Shown here: in pieces, positions 15,254 through 24,880 of the stretch
Position numbering within the stretch: position 1 is the first letter of the stretch
How the letters are laid out: each line of letters opens with the position of its first letter
DNA from: Flavipsychrobacter sp.
GTDB taxonomy: Bacteria > Bacteroidota > Bacteroidia > Chitinophagales > Chitinophagaceae
Length of the DNA: 64,000 nt
Direction: 5' to 3'
Assembly: GCA_016786565.1 (NCBI GenBank)
Contig: JAEUVY010000080.1
Span: 1-64,000 of the forward strand
Translations under genes and position numbers: made by a program
The notes under the pieces: model-generated
The model's database searches: none
Told to the model about the DNA's origin: nothing
The model's input: the letters and a program-made list of their open reading frames with translations, nothing else

Positions 15254-18175
15254 TTATTGCTTTATCATGAACCTGAAAGTCTGACGCTGATCGCCGCTCT
15301 GAACGTTCAGCAGGTAGATGCCGTTTGGCAGTGCTGAAGAGAGTGTGATGCGCTCATTGAGCAGACCTGATGCAGCCGCTACCTTCTGCGTGAAGACTGT
15401 TTGACCGAGCATGTTGGTAACAACGAGGTCTACATTGTTTGCAGTGAAGCTGCCCAGCGTGCCGGTGATATAGAAATCGCCAGTGTTGGGGTTTGGTGCC
15501 AGTGTAAGTTCAAGCGCCTCCGTGAGGGTCTGCACATCGTTTGACACTTTTACTTTTACCGCATTGAAAGAATACCAGGCACAGTTGCCGATGCTGGTAA
15601 CCCAGCAGCTAACCGAGTCGCCATTTGCGAGGCTGCTTGTTGTGTACGTATTGGTGGTAGCACCTACTATGAGACTTGAGTTTTTGTACCACTGGTAAGT
15701 AAGAACCGGACCACCGTTGAGCACCGTACCTGTGAAAGTAACACTGGTACCGGTCTTGACACTAAGGCCTGTGTTGGTGTTGATGATGAGGATAGGCATG
15801 TAGATAGAATCTACACGAAGGCCGATCTTGTTGCTGGTTACATTGTTGACAATAGGGCAACGGTAGTTACTGTTCAGCTTTACAGTGATGGTATCGCCGA
15901 TGACAGGAATGTAGGTGTATGAAGAACCTGTTGTGGTTGTAGCTACACCATTTTTGTACCATGTAAGAGATGGCGCATCGCCGCCCCATACTGTTGAAGC
16001 GTAGTAGTTAACGGTAGAACCCTGACAAACTGAATCGTTGACAGCCAGTGGAACAGAACCCAGATAAGCCGCAATGGTTGCAACAGGGGTTTCGTTGGAA
16101 ACCACGATGACAGACTTAGACGCTGCCACTGATGCAGGCATAGGACATACCGCACTGCTGGTGAGTGTAACCTCAACCACATCGCCGGCTACCGGTGTGT
16201 ACTGGAAAGTATCGGTAGTAGTAGAAACGAGTGAACCGTTGACACGCCAAACGTAACCCGGAGTGGTGCCACCGTTCACCGGTGTTGCAGTAAATGTATT
16301 GAGCGTGCCTGCACAAACGGTATCACCGGGCGTGGTGGCTACGCTAACTGTTACAGCCACTGTAGGTGTGATAACCACGGTAGCAGAAGCACTCATGTCG
16401 CTGACACAACCAAAACCTGTTGTAGCTGTGGCGGTATATGTACCGGCAGCAGGCATAGGTCCAAAGTTGAATGCACCGCCTGCGGCTATGTGCGTTGACG
16501 ACAATGTAGCACCGTTGTACAAACGATAGGTGTATCCTGATTCGGAGTTGGCCATGCCAACAACTGAACCGGCACCACCCTCGCAGTAGCTGCCGCCACC
16601 GTTGACCGCATAAACAACCGGCAACGGACGTGTGCTAACTGTAACAGACCTGCTACATGAAGTAGGTAATATATAAGAAACAACTACTGAGCCTGCACTA
16701 ACACCTGATACGATACCGGAAGCAGAACCGATGGCTGCTACTGCAGAATTGCTGCTGGTCCATGAGCCGCCGGTAATGGCATTGGTGAGTGTAATAGTAG
16801 AACCTTCACAAACATTTGACAAGCCAACGATAGCGGCAGGGAGCGGGTTAACAGTAACGTTCTGTGTGGTGAGGCAACCTGTAGGCAACCTGTAGGTGAT
16901 GATGGCTGTACCTGCTGCAACACCTGAAACGACACCATCGGTACCGATCGAAGCTACGCTGTAGTCGGAGCTGGCCCAGAGACCACCTGTACTGGTGGTA
17001 GCCATAGCTGATGTAGCACCCTCGCAGAAAACGGTTGTACCGGTAATAGCTGCAGGAATCGGATTCACCGTTACGTCCTGGCTAATGCTGCACGAAGTAG
17101 GCAGTGTGTAAACGATGCTGGCTGTACCCGCGAGCACGCCGGTAACAGCACCTGAGGTACCAACCGTAGCAATAGCAGGCGCGCTGCTGCTCCAGGTACC
17201 GCCAGTAGAGGAGGTGGCAAGACCCACAATGGCACCCTCGCAGAACTCGGTAGTTCCGGTGATGGCTGCAGGGAGTGGATTAACAGTGACATTTACTGTG
17301 GTGCTTGAAGATGCACCAAATTGGTCGGTTACAGTAACGGTGAATGCATCGGTACCTACGAAACCAGCTGTAGGCGTGTAGGTAAGGCCTGTAGGCGTAA
17401 GAGTGCTACCTGTTGAAGTAACAGAATAAGAAGCAGCGACAGTGCCGTGAGACGGCGCGCCGGTAACTGCCCATGTTTCTGTCTGGCCTGCGTCCATATC
17501 ATACACAGCCATAAGTGTGTTGATGCTGCGTGCCGGGCTGTTTTCGCACAGGCTGAGCGACTGCGTAGTGCCACCGACAAATGTGGGGACGCTATTGCCG
17601 GTAACAGAAATGTTGTCAACGATCCAGTACTGAGAGTGGTCGCCGGTATAACGGAAGCGCACACGGACACCGGACCGGTTGGCTGCAGAGGCCGAAATAT
17701 CTATGTCCTGGTGTTCGTGAGTAGGCGTGTTAGCATTCACTGAATAAACTGCAATCCAGGTTATACCATTCCAAACTTCTACGTAGCCAATGCTGGAGGG
17801 GTCATCTCTATAGTACTGATCCCATTTCAGCTTAACAATGCCATATCCGGTTGTATTAAATGTGTCGGATTCGAGCGCTACAATTTCCACAAGACCGTTA
17901 TTAGAGTAGTCGCGGCTATCGAAAACAGCGAAAGGCGCGGCGATGGGACTACTCGGCCCCCTGCTACCCGGATTATCAAAGTGCCACACATCGCCCGGGA
18001 ACCCTGTGATATTGTTATTTGTCCAGCCGGTTGGCGGGGTTGTGGGCAACGTTACGCTGCTAAAGTTTTCGCTAAAGAGCACTGTCTGCGCATTTGCGGC
18101 TGTTGCCAACAAACCGGCACCGACAGTCAACAGGAGGGCATTTCTCAGTTTTCTTATCAGATAGAATTGTTTCAT
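15254..18175 (-). CDS. Large secreted T9SS protein with adhesin-like and Big_2-like repeats
   Basis: A 973-residue protein with a signal peptide ending ATAANAQ. Residues ~31-195 form a jelly-roll-like N-terminal domain (VLFSENFSS ... GWTNNN ... VRVRFRYTGDHSQYWIVDNISV), like the MAM/cleaved-adhesin type. A cadherin-like segment follows (GLTYTPTAGFVGTDAFTVTVTD), then at least four short repeats of the type GTTEFCEGA ... GGTWSSSAPAIATVGTSGAV ... VNPLPAAI, then Ig-like modules, and a T9SS type A sorting domain (LAPNPNTGDFYITG ... FRFMIKQ). A surface adhesin or matrix-binding protein is the likely role. Confidence 0.87.
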   Translation of the reverse strand: MKQFYLIRKLRNALLLTVGAGLLATAANAQTVLFSENFSSVTLPTTPPTGWTNNNITGFPGDVWHFDNPGSRGPSSPIAAPFAVFDSRDYSNNGLVEIVALESDTFNTTGYGIVKLKWDQYYRDDPSSIGYVEVWNGITWIAVYSVNANTPTHEHQDIDISASAANRSGVRVRFRYTGDHSQYWIVDNISVTGNSVPTFVGGTTQSLSLCENSPARSINTLMAVYDMDAGQTETWAVTGAPSHGTVAASYSVTSTGSTLTPTGLTYTPTAGFVGTDAFTVTVTDQFGASSSTTVNVTVNPLPAAITGTTEFCEGAIVGLATSSTGGTWSSSAPAIATVGTSGAVTGVLAGTASIVYTLPTSCSISQDVTVNPIPAAITGTTVFCEGATSAMATTSTGGLWASSDYSVASIGTDGVVSGVAAGTAIITYRLPTGCLTTQNVTVNPLPAAIVGLSNVCEGSTITLTNAITGGSWTSSNSAVAAIGSASGIVSGVSAGSVVVSYILPTSCSRSVTVSTRPLPVVYAVNGGGSYCEGGAGSVVGMANSESGYTYRLYNGATLSSTHIAAGGAFNFGPMPAAGTYTATATTGFGCVSDMSASATVVITPTVAVTVSVATTPGDTVCAGTLNTFTATPVNGGTTPGYVWRVNGSLVSTTTDTFQYTPVAGDVVEVTLTSSAVCPMPASVAASKSVIVVSNETPVATIAAYLGSVPLAVNDSVCQGSTVNYYASTVWGGDAPSLTWYKNGVATTTTGSSYTYIPVIGDTITVKLNSNYRCPIVNNVTSNKIGLRVDSIYMPILIINTNTGLSVKTGTSVTFTGTVLNGGPVLTYQWYKNSSLIVGATTNTYTTSSLANGDSVSCWVTSIGNCAWYSFNAVKVKVSNDVQTLTEALELTLAPNPNTGDFYITGTLGSFTANNVDLVVTNMLGQTVFTQKVAAASGLLNERITLSSALPNGIYLLNVQSGDQRQTFRFMIKQ

Positions 18176-18263
18176 AACGTTATATATTTATACGTGTAAA
18201 TTTAATTAATGCAAAATTAAAGTAAATACAGCACCAAAAGCCATGACAATCATCATAAAATCG

Positions 18264-18297
18264 AAAAAGGTGGCAGAATTTCTCCGGCCACCTTTCG
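18264..18297 (-). terminator. Terminator after the RidA gene
   Basis: Stem AAAGGTGGC / GCCACCTTT with a U-rich 3' side on the minus-strand transcript, 20-odd bases past the stop codon. Confidence 0.8.
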
Positions 18298-18319
18298 GGG
18301 GAAAAAGTTATTGTGAAGA

Positions 18320-18730
18320 TCAGTCAATAGTAGCAATGCACTTGAGCTCTATCGCGATGGCGGTAGGCAGGGCATCGATGCCTACAGTGGTGCGGCAAGG
18401 CTGGTTGTCTTTGAAATACTCGGCATAGATCTGATTATAGGTATGAAAATCGCGTTTCATATCTACAAGAAAAACAGTCACATCCACGAGTTTATCCCAG
18501 CTACTGCCACTTTCTTCGAGGATGACGCGGACGTTATCGAACACGCTGCGGCACTGCGCAGCGAAGTCGAACTCTTTGAAATTGCCGTGCTTGTCTGTGA
18601 CCAGACCCGGTATCTCGTCGGTACCGGCTTCGCGTGGACCTACCCCCGAAAGGAACAAAAGGTTGCCTACACGCTTTGCATGAGGATAAAGACCAACCGG
18701 CTTCGGGGCTTTGTCTGTAGAGAATGACAT
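18320..18730 (-). CDS. RidA/YjgF-family protein (2-aminomuconate deaminase-like)
   Basis: A 136-residue RidA-fold protein: KPVGLYPHAKRVGNLLFLSG, the FDNVRVILEESGSSWDKLVDVTVFLVD core and CRTTVGIDALP with the conserved Arg of the active-site cleft. Family members hydrolyse reactive enamines/imines, while 2-aminomuconate deaminases of the same fold act in aromatic amine catabolism. The N-terminal KAPKPVGLYPHAKRVG stretch is closer to the deaminase branch than to canonical RidA (inference). No catabolic neighbours are present, so imine deamination is the safer call. Confidence 0.85.
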   Translation of the reverse strand: MSFSTDKAPKPVGLYPHAKRVGNLLFLSGVGPREAGTDEIPGLVTDKHGNFKEFDFAAQCRSVFDNVRVILEESGSSWDKLVDVTVFLVDMKRDFHTYNQIYAEYFKDNQPCRTTVGIDALPTAIAIELKCIATID

Positions 18731-18761
18731 ATTATAAGTGCTATATAACTAAATAATTAAA

Positions 18762-19292
18762 TTACTGACGGATGTAGTTGTTGAAAACAACGGCGTCAAC
18801 CGCGCCATTGCCATAACGACGTTTCAACTGCAACGATACGGTATTGCGGTTGATGACACCATTGCCGGTGTAGTAAACAGATGTTATGGTTGTGGGCGTG
18901 ATGGTGAAGTTGGAACCACCGGAGGTATTGTTGCCCAGCTCGATAGGGAGTGTAACAACAGTGTGCGCGGCGGTATCGACCCAGGTCACATCCATGAGAT
19001 TGTAATTGGTGGTATCGTCGGAAGCGGAGAAAATGAGGGAGTTGGTGGTATCGGAATTGGGATCATCGGGTGGAACGCCTTTATAAACACCGGAATAGGT
19101 TTTGCGGTAGACCACCTCGCAGTTGGCCCCATCGGTACCGGTAACACATTTGCAGATGCCACCGTTGCATTCGCCATCGTTGAGGCAGGTAACGGCACCG
19201 CATTCGTTCTTGGCACAGGAACTATATAACAGGACACTGAAGGTACTCAATGTAACAAATGCGGCAAGCGCTATGTGCTTAAATGGTCTCAT
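18762..19292 (-). CDS. EGF-like domain lipoprotein
   Basis: A 176-residue lipoprotein with leader and lipobox YSSC (C26), an EGF-like module (CGAVTCLNDGECNGGICKCVTGTDGANC), and a ~125-residue C-terminal domain starting YRKTYSGVYKGV that looks lipocalin-like (inference). It is a paralogue of the protein at 10914-11504. Function unknown; probably surface-exposed. Confidence 0.85.
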   Translation of the reverse strand: MRPFKHIALAAFVTLSTFSVLLYSSCAKNECGAVTCLNDGECNGGICKCVTGTDGANCEVVYRKTYSGVYKGVPPDDPNSDTTNSLIFSASDDTTNYNLMDVTWVDTAAHTVVTLPIELGNNTSGGSNFTITPTTITSVYYTGNGVINRNTVSLQLKRRYGNGAVDAVVFNNYIRQ

Positions 19293-19329
19293 AAAATGCT
19301 TTGTACCGGATTTTCCGAAGTACGAGTGT

Positions 19330-19337
19330 CAAAGATA
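19330..19337 (-). promoter_or_regulatory. -7 element for the EGF-like lipoprotein
   Basis: Minus strand TATCTTTG, 38 bp upstream of the start codon. Confidence 0.55.
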
Positions 19338-19388
19338 GGAAATACCAATCAACCAGTGAACGGTGAAACAAAGGCCGGCGGGGACAAA

Positions 19389-19415
19389 AAAAGCCGGCCC
19401 AAGCGGACCGGCTTT
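19389..19415 (-). terminator. Terminator after etfA
   Basis: Stem AAAGCCGG / CCGGCTTT with a long U-run on the minus-strand transcript. Confidence 0.85.
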
Positions 19416-19441
19416 GTGATATTAAAAAGAACCGAATAGTA

Positions 19442-20416
19442 TTAGTGAGAAGCTTTAAATTTCTTCACCGCCTCGGTAAGGCGTGGAAGCACTTCGAAAA
19501 CATCGCCCAGCACGCCGTAGTCGGCTGCTTTGAAGAACGGCGCTTCGGGATCTTTGTTGATAACAACGATGGTCTTGGAACCGTTGACACCCGCCAGGTG
19601 CTGGATAGCACCGGAGATGCCGGCAGCGATATAGAGATTAGGACGGATAGTGCCACCTGTCTGACCTACGTGCTCGTGGTGCGGACGCCAATGCGAATCG
19701 GCTACGGGACGAGAGCAGGCTGTAGCTGCGCCGAGCTCGGCTGCCAGGTTCTCGATAAGACCCCAGTTTTCAGGGCCTTTGAGACCGCGGCCACCGCTTA
19801 CCACCAGTTCAGCTTCAGACAACGGAACGTCGCCGGTAGCCTTGCTTACTTCTTTTACTTTCACCGCGAAATCGGCGTCGGTGAAAGCTACTGAGAGTGA
19901 CTCAACAGCTGCGCTGCCTTCGCCTTTTACCACTGCAAAAGTGTTGGGCATGAGTGTGATGACCTTCACGTCGCTGGCGATCTTCACATTGGCGAACGCC
20001 TTGCCTGAGAATACGTTTTTCTTTACGACAAAGCCGTTAGACATGTCGGGGTAGGCTACGGCACCGCCTGCCATACCCGCGTTGAGGCGTGCAGCCACAC
20101 GCGGCGCTACTGCCTTGCCGGTAGTATCGTGGAGGCAAACGATAACTTTCGCGCCTTCCTGCTGCGCAGCCGTTACAACCGCCTTGGTGTATGCGCGTGA
20201 GTTGAGCTCGTCGAGACGGGCATCGCTTACATGCAGTACTTTCTGAGCGCCGTATGCGCCCAGGGCCTGCATTTCGCTGCTATTCGCATTGCCGAGGGCC
20301 ACAGCCGTAACTGTAGTGCCCATAGCTTTTGCTATGTGAGCGGCATATTGAACCGCTTCGAGTGATTTCTTTTTGAACGCGCCCTGCGCGTGCTCTGCTA
20401 ATACTATTACTGACAT
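19442..20416 (-). CDS. etfA: Electron transfer flavoprotein, alpha subunit
   Basis: A 324-residue ETF alpha subunit. The N-terminal domain begins [20 protein letters not shown], and the C-terminal FAD domain has [41 protein letters not shown] and [18 protein letters not shown]. An upstream in-frame ATG would add 15 residues that do not fit the family, so the start is placed at 20416. With EtfB it accepts electrons from acyl-CoA and other dehydrogenases and passes them to the quinone pool. It lies 71 bp after etfB. Confidence 0.96.
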   Translation of the reverse strand: MSVIVLAEHAQGAFKKKSLEAVQYAAHIAKAMGTTVTAVALGNANSSEMQALGAYGAQKVLHVSDARLDELNSRAYTKAVVTAAQQEGAKVIVCLHDTTGKAVAPRVAARLNAGMAGGAVAYPDMSNGFVVKKNVFSGKAFANVKIASDVKVITLMPNTFAVVKGEGSAAVESLSVAFTDADFAVKVKEVSKATGDVPLSEAELVVSGGRGLKGPENWGLIENLAAELGAATACSRPVADSHWRPHHEHVGQTGGTIRPNLYIAAGISGAIQHLAGVNGSKTIVVINKDPEAPFFKAADYGVLGDVFEVLPRLTEAVKKFKASH

Positions 20417-20487
20417 CTTGATGTAGTTGAATGTGTTAAAGAGAAAGGAAAGGAACGGCACGGGGCCGCATTTGCCTTCATTTATTA

Positions 20488-21231
20488 TCAGATCACTTTT
20501 GCTTCGTTGTGGAGCAGGCTCACCAGCTCGTCCATGTTGTCGGCAGAGATCATCTTAACGCCGGTCTTAGCAGGCGGCATTTCGTATGATACGATGCTGC
20601 TGAGCGAGTCAACTGCGGCAGGGGCAACCACTTTGAGCGGCTTGGTGCGTGCTGCCATGATGCCGCGCATGTTTGGTATGCGTGCTTCGGCAACGCCCTT
20701 CTGGCAAGAGATGACCAGCGGAAGATCGCAGGTATCAGTTTCGTCGCCGCCGTCAATTTCGCGCTGAACGGTAGCAGTATTACCTGCAACGTCCACTTTT
20801 GATGCGAAACCGATGTAGTTCATATCCAGCAGTTCGGCGAGCATGCCGCCTACTGTACCGTTGTTGTAATCGATAGATTCCTTACCACAAAGAACGAGGT
20901 TGTAGCCTTCCGCCTTTGCAAAAGCAGCGATCTGAGCAGCGATAACGTATGGATCGTTGCTGTCGGCATCGATACGGATAGCCTCGTCGCCACCCAGCGC
21001 CAGCGCCTTACGGATAACAGGCTCGGCATCGGCCTTGCCCACAGTAACCAGGTGAACCGCAGTAGCGGTACCGGCTTCTTTTAGCTCGAGGGCGCGCACC
21101 AACGAATACCATTCGTCGTATGGATTGATGATGTAAGTAACACCCTGCGAGTTGAAAGTGGTGTTATTGTCGCCGAAGGCGATCTTGGTGGTGGTGTCTG
21201 GCACCGGACACAAACAAACTAATATCTTCAT
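20488..21231 (-). CDS. etfB: Electron transfer flavoprotein, beta subunit
   Basis: A 247-residue ETF beta subunit: MKILVCLCPVPDTTTKI, the AMP-binding region with GVTYIINPYDEW, CGKESIDYNNGTVGGMLAELL and CDLPLVISCQKGVAEARIPN. First gene of the etfBA operon; no dehydrogenase or ETF-quinone oxidoreductase gene is adjacent. Confidence 0.96.
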   Translation of the reverse strand: MKILVCLCPVPDTTTKIAFGDNNTTFNSQGVTYIINPYDEWYSLVRALELKEAGTATAVHLVTVGKADAEPVIRKALALGGDEAIRIDADSNDPYVIAAQIAAFAKAEGYNLVLCGKESIDYNNGTVGGMLAELLDMNYIGFASKVDVAGNTATVQREIDGGDETDTCDLPLVISCQKGVAEARIPNMRGIMAARTKPLKVVAPAAVDSLSSIVSYEMPPAKTGVKMISADNMDELVSLLHNEAKVI

Positions 21232-21280
21232 ATGAGACCGTTGTATGATTAAGTTTTGATCACAGAGACCGAAAACGGGT

Positions 21281-21289
21281 GCAAAGGTA
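21281..21289 (-). promoter_or_regulatory. etfB promoter -7 element
   Basis: Minus strand TACCTTTGC (TAnnTTTG), 50 bp upstream of the etfB start. Confidence 0.6.
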
Positions 21290-21433
21290 GGTAAAAATGT
21301 GATTTTTATGGTTTATCACAACATATATACAGTAGCGACGGCGAAGCGGGCAACTGTTTGAAAAACGCCCGTAAGAGCGCAAGAATTATTGAACAAAGGA
21401 GTATCAAATGACGGCTAAAACAGGTGGAACCGG

Positions 21434-21673
21434 TCAGTTTTTGCCGGCCACAAAGATGAAAGGCTTGCCACGCTTTTCGCGTAGGGCAATCTGCACCTTG
21501 GCGGCATTGCGAATGACCTGATATTTATTGAGATCAAAAACATCGAGCACACTGCAATAGCTGCGGCTGAACGCCATCTGTTTCATGTAGCCCTGCAGAA
21601 ATGATGCTGTAACCTTGTCGGTTGCAAGAATATTCTTTTCGTATTGTTTCCAGACGCCCTTTCTATACCACAT
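21434..21673 (-). CDS. Hypothetical protein, 79 residues (doubtful)
   Basis: The frame is open from a TTG at 21775, but the first ~30 codons overlap a better supported small lipoprotein frame. An in-frame ATG at 21673 gives a 79-residue basic protein (MWYRKGVWKQYEKN ... REKRGKPFIFVAGKN) starting 45 bp after that lipoprotein's stop. I recognise no family. It could be a real second gene of a small operon, a remnant, or chance. Confidence 0.35.
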   Translation of the reverse strand: MWYRKGVWKQYEKNILATDKVTASFLQGYMKQMAFSRSYCSVLDVFDLNKYQVIRNAAKVQIALREKRGKPFIFVAGKN

Positions 21674-21717
21674 ATATCCGATCTGAATTTTCAATGGATT
21701 GATTTGCCGTTCTATTG

Positions 21718-21867
21718 CTACCTGTATCGCTTGGACGGCTTGTAGAGCGAACCAATATCGGACCCGCAACCACAACGGCGGCTACTCTTGCAGCCCTCTG
21801 TAAGAGAGAAAAGGATTGCCGCAGCAAATAAATAAATGACGAAACGAGTCCCTTTAGTTCTTTTCAT
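21718..21867 (-). CDS. Small Cys-rich lipoprotein, 49 residues
   Basis: Translating the minus strand from the ATG at 21867 gives a 49-residue product: a basic start (MKRTKGTR), a hydrophobic core (FVIYLFAAAILFSL), a lipobox-like TEGC (C26), then a Cys- and Arg/Lys-rich tail (KSSRRCGCGSDIG ... KPSKRYR). It fits the short outer-membrane lipoproteins common in Bacteroidota, although I cannot name a family. It is divergent from the glycosyltransferase gene 30 bp away. Confidence 0.55.
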   Translation of the reverse strand: MKRTKGTRFVIYLFAAAILFSLTEGCKSSRRCGCGSDIGSLYKPSKRYR

Positions 21868-21873
21868 AAAATC

Positions 21874-21881
21874 TACATTTG
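21874..21881 (+). promoter_or_regulatory. -7 element for the glycosyltransferase gene
   Basis: TACATTTG, 16 bp upstream of the start at 21897; the leader would be short. Confidence 0.5.
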
Positions 21882-21896
21882 TAAAAATAGAGAAAA

Positions 21897-23000
21897 TTGC
21901 CGGTTAGCCAACCTAAAAAAATACTCATAACCCCGCTGGACTGGGGGGCAGGGCACACCACGCGGTGCATTCCGCTGGCGGCACATCTGCTACAGACCGG
22001 CCACAAGCCAATAGTGGCGGGCAATGAGGCGCAAATGGCCATTATAGACCAATACTTCAATGGATGTATTGATACAATTTATATAGCGGGCTACAATGTG
22101 ACTTACTCCGGCATTAACAAAGTGGCACAGGCGGGACTTTTACTGCAAACACCACGACTGCTGAAAACGATAGGGCAGGAAAACATCAGGCTAAAAGAGA
22201 TAGTAAAGGACCTGAAACCGGACGGCATTATTTCGGACAACCGCTATGGCGTGTACCATGCACATGTGCCGTCGGTGATCATGACGCACCAGCTGCGAAT
22301 ACAGTCGGGTTTGGGGAATACGGTGGACAATGTTTTGCAACGGATGCACTACAGGTACCTGAACCGGTTTGATGCCACGTGGGTAGTGGATACCGAAGCA
22401 AGTCCGGGACTGGCGGGTACACTCTCCCACCCTGCGACCATGCCGGACAGGTACAAATACATCGGGCTACTGTCGCGCTTTGCAGACGTAGCTGATGCCG
22501 CCCAGAAGGAAGAAGGCCCGATATTGATGTTGATATCGGGGCCTGAACCGCAACGCACTGAATTCTCGAGGATGTTGTGGCAACAGGCATTGAAGCACAA
22601 TGGAAAAGTGATATTTGCCGAGGGCAGCGAATCGGTGACAGTGCCGGCAGATATTCCGGCGCACATTACCTATCACAAACGCATAGACGGACCTGCGCTC
22701 GCAGAAGCAATCAAGAGCGCATCGATGGTGGTTTGCCGCAGCGGGTACTCTACACTTATGGACCTACGCGCAATCAACAAGCCCGCCATAGTGATACCCA
22801 CGCCGGGGCAGACCGAACAACAATATCTGGGACGCATGCAACAAGACAGCGGTGTATTCTATTCTACAATGCAAAAGGGATTCGATCTGCAAAGAACCCT
22901 GAAGGAAGCTGCCGTGTTCCCCTTCCATAAAACAAACAGTGCGGAAGCTTTCTCAGCATTCCGCACTGTTGTGGACAACTGGGTAAACAGCCTGCCCTAG
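21897..23000 (+). CDS. MurG/UGT-like glycosyltransferase
   Basis: A 367-residue GT-B protein. The N-terminal motif ILITPLDWGAGHTTRCIPLAAHL is the Gly-rich acceptor-side loop of GT28-like enzymes, and VVCRSGYSTLMDLRAINKPAIVIPTPGQTEQQYLG is the donor-side C-terminal motif. Substrate unknown; a glycolipid or surface glycan is likely. The stop codon overlaps that of the convergent outer-membrane protein gene by four bases (CTAG at 22997-23000). Confidence 0.85.
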   Translation: MPVSQPKKILITPLDWGAGHTTRCIPLAAHLLQTGHKPIVAGNEAQMAIIDQYFNGCIDTIYIAGYNVTYSGINKVAQAGLLLQTPRLLKTIGQENIRLKEIVKDLKPDGIISDNRYGVYHAHVPSVIMTHQLRIQSGLGNTVDNVLQRMHYRYLNRFDATWVVDTEASPGLAGTLSHPATMPDRYKYIGLLSRFADVADAAQKEEGPILMLISGPEPQRTEFSRMLWQQALKHNGKVIFAEGSESVTVPADIPAHITYHKRIDGPALAEAIKSASMVVCRSGYSTLMDLRAINKPAIVIPTPGQTEQQYLGRMQQDSGVFYSTMQKGFDLQRTLKEAAVFPFHKTNSAEAFSAFRTVVDNWVNSLP

Positions 23001-24799
23001 AAGAAGTCGTATGCCCGACGCATAGCGGAGTTGATACGCACCCCAAAATATACATAGGTAGTGGTGAGCGCCCCCTTGCTTGTGCCGGTGGTGGAAGTGT
23101 GCGGATAGATACCGTCAACACTTGAATAATCGCGGTACACACCACCACAGTCGATAAACATGTTGCGACGGATCTGATAAGAGGCATTCAGGCCCAGCAT
23201 CTTGCACCTGCTCTCAGGACCGTTGATCATGCTGACACCGTACTGATAAGCAGCAGATGGATAATTTCTGAAAACGTTGTTGCCATAATTTTTGCTGCCG
23301 GTATCGTTGCCGCGCACATAGTAGGTGGCACGTGCGGTAAGCGTGAGGTTCTTAACCGGTTGGTAGCGGATCTGGCCGATGGCCTTGATGAAACCTGACC
23401 CCAGCGGATCGGCGAGCGGCTGGTTGTAATTGGTATAGTTGGCCAGGGTGTCCTGTGCTGAATAAGTGTATGGACGTACCGCATCGATCTCGCCCTGAAG
23501 GTCGAGGTTCTTGAGACCAAACGCGTTGAAGTACTTGCCGCCCATCTGCACACCCCATTTGTTGCCGTACCACTTATTGCTACCTGTAAGTTCTTTGATC
23601 TTAAACTCGTTGAGAATGAACTGACCATAGAACTGGAAATTGCGGGCCACCAATGCCTTGGCGCTGAAGCCCAGCAAGGACTTGTCGCCGGCGCCATTGT
23701 AGCGGCTCATAGCAGTACTAAGTATCACAGGGTTGAGGTAGGAAATTTCGTAGCCACCGGTGCGACCAAATACCTGTGCCTCGAAGAGACCGATGTTAAG
23801 CCAGCGTGTTACATTGGTATTGAGGTAGCGCATAGTAGAGTATTTGTGCTCGTTGACACGGTCAGCTCCTTTTACGTATTGTGGTGTCAACTCCAGGTAC
23901 AGACATTCATAGTTCAGCTTCCAAATGCGCATCTGCAAATTGAGGAAGGGCATATTGGATGAATTGTCGGTAAGGAACAAACTCGTGAAACCATCGCCAA
24001 AGAAGTGCTTGCCATAACCGAAAGTAGCGTTGAGGTGGTTCTTAACCAGATCAGCGTTAACGTAACCTGATACCTGCAGGTAGTCGTAACCACCGAACTG
24101 ATTTACCGTCTTTTTGAAGTAATCGGCACCAGGCACGGCCTCCAGTTTCTTTTGTGCCCAATTGTTGACGTGATACGGGAACTTCTCCTGATTATCGGTC
24201 ATCATGGTGTAGAAACCGATCTTTTTGGCTATCCAGCCGCGCACCTCCAGTCCCTGACTATTGGCGGTGACCATTTTGGGAACGGCGGTACCTGTTACGG
24301 GGTCATTGGCAGGAGTATTTGTCTGCATGAGACCTGTACCCACCACCACCGGATTGATGACAGCGAAGAAGTTTGCTGTCTTTACATAACCCAGATTATA
24401 CTGTGTTTTATAAAATGTGTTGAGGATGCTGCGTTTGGAACGAAGGGTACCATTCTCATCGGAAGCCCATTCGCCACTTTCGCTCACCATCTGTTGCATG
24501 TTGTAGCGGTCTATCGCACTCATGTTCTTTTTCATGCGGTCGTTGCCGGCTATCTCGATTATGGCTCCGGAGTCGGCGGGAAAGCCGGACCGGGTAAGGT
24601 ATTCGAGAAAGTGTACGATGTTTCTGCGGGATTCGGGTTTGTCTCCGTTCGACAGACTGTCACACAACCGACCGGAGAGGGTCTCCCAACGGTCGAGGTT
24701 ATGGTAACCTTCGGAACCGAGTTGCAGAAAAGTGGTCTGCGCCCCTGCACCAATGGCACCCATCACTGCGGCGGAAACTAATATGGCTTTTTTGAGCAT
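22997..24799 (-). CDS. Outer-membrane beta-barrel protein, Wzi-like
   Basis: A 600-residue protein with a signal peptide (MLKKAILVSAAVMGAIGAGAQ) and a C-terminal part full of alternating aromatic/hydrophobic strands ending in Phe (RRAYDFF), typical of a beta-barrel. The segment ATFGYGKHFFGDGFTSLFLTD and the later YEISYLNPVI resemble the capsule-assembly protein Wzi family, but the N-terminal ~150 residues are an extra helical region. A role in surface polysaccharide attachment is inferred, and the neighbouring glycosyltransferase is compatible with it. Confidence 0.75.
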   Translation of the reverse strand: MLKKAILVSAAVMGAIGAGAQTTFLQLGSEGYHNLDRWETLSGRLCDSLSNGDKPESRRNIVHFLEYLTRSGFPADSGAIIEIAGNDRMKKNMSAIDRYNMQQMVSESGEWASDENGTLRSKRSILNTFYKTQYNLGYVKTANFFAVINPVVVGTGLMQTNTPANDPVTGTAVPKMVTANSQGLEVRGWIAKKIGFYTMMTDNQEKFPYHVNNWAQKKLEAVPGADYFKKTVNQFGGYDYLQVSGYVNADLVKNHLNATFGYGKHFFGDGFTSLFLTDNSSNMPFLNLQMRIWKLNYECLYLELTPQYVKGADRVNEHKYSTMRYLNTNVTRWLNIGLFEAQVFGRTGGYEISYLNPVILSTAMSRYNGAGDKSLLGFSAKALVARNFQFYGQFILNEFKIKELTGSNKWYGNKWGVQMGGKYFNAFGLKNLDLQGEIDAVRPYTYSAQDTLANYTNYNQPLADPLGSGFIKAIGQIRYQPVKNLTLTARATYYVRGNDTGSKNYGNNVFRNYPSAAYQYGVSMINGPESRCKMLGLNASYQIRRNMFIDCGGVYRDYSSVDGIYPHTSTTGTSKGALTTTYVYFGVRINSAMRRAYDFF

Positions 24800-24826
24800 A
24801 AAAAGGATTTTGAAACGTGTATTCGG

Positions 24827-24834
24827 TAGTTTTG
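24827..24834 (+). promoter_or_regulatory. -7 element upstream of the dihydroorotase gene
   Basis: TAGTTTTG (TAnnTTTG), 47 bp before the start codon. Confidence 0.55.
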
Positions 24835-24880
24835 CACTTAATAAAAAAGTGCCCCCGGAGCATGGGGCGAATATACTGAT

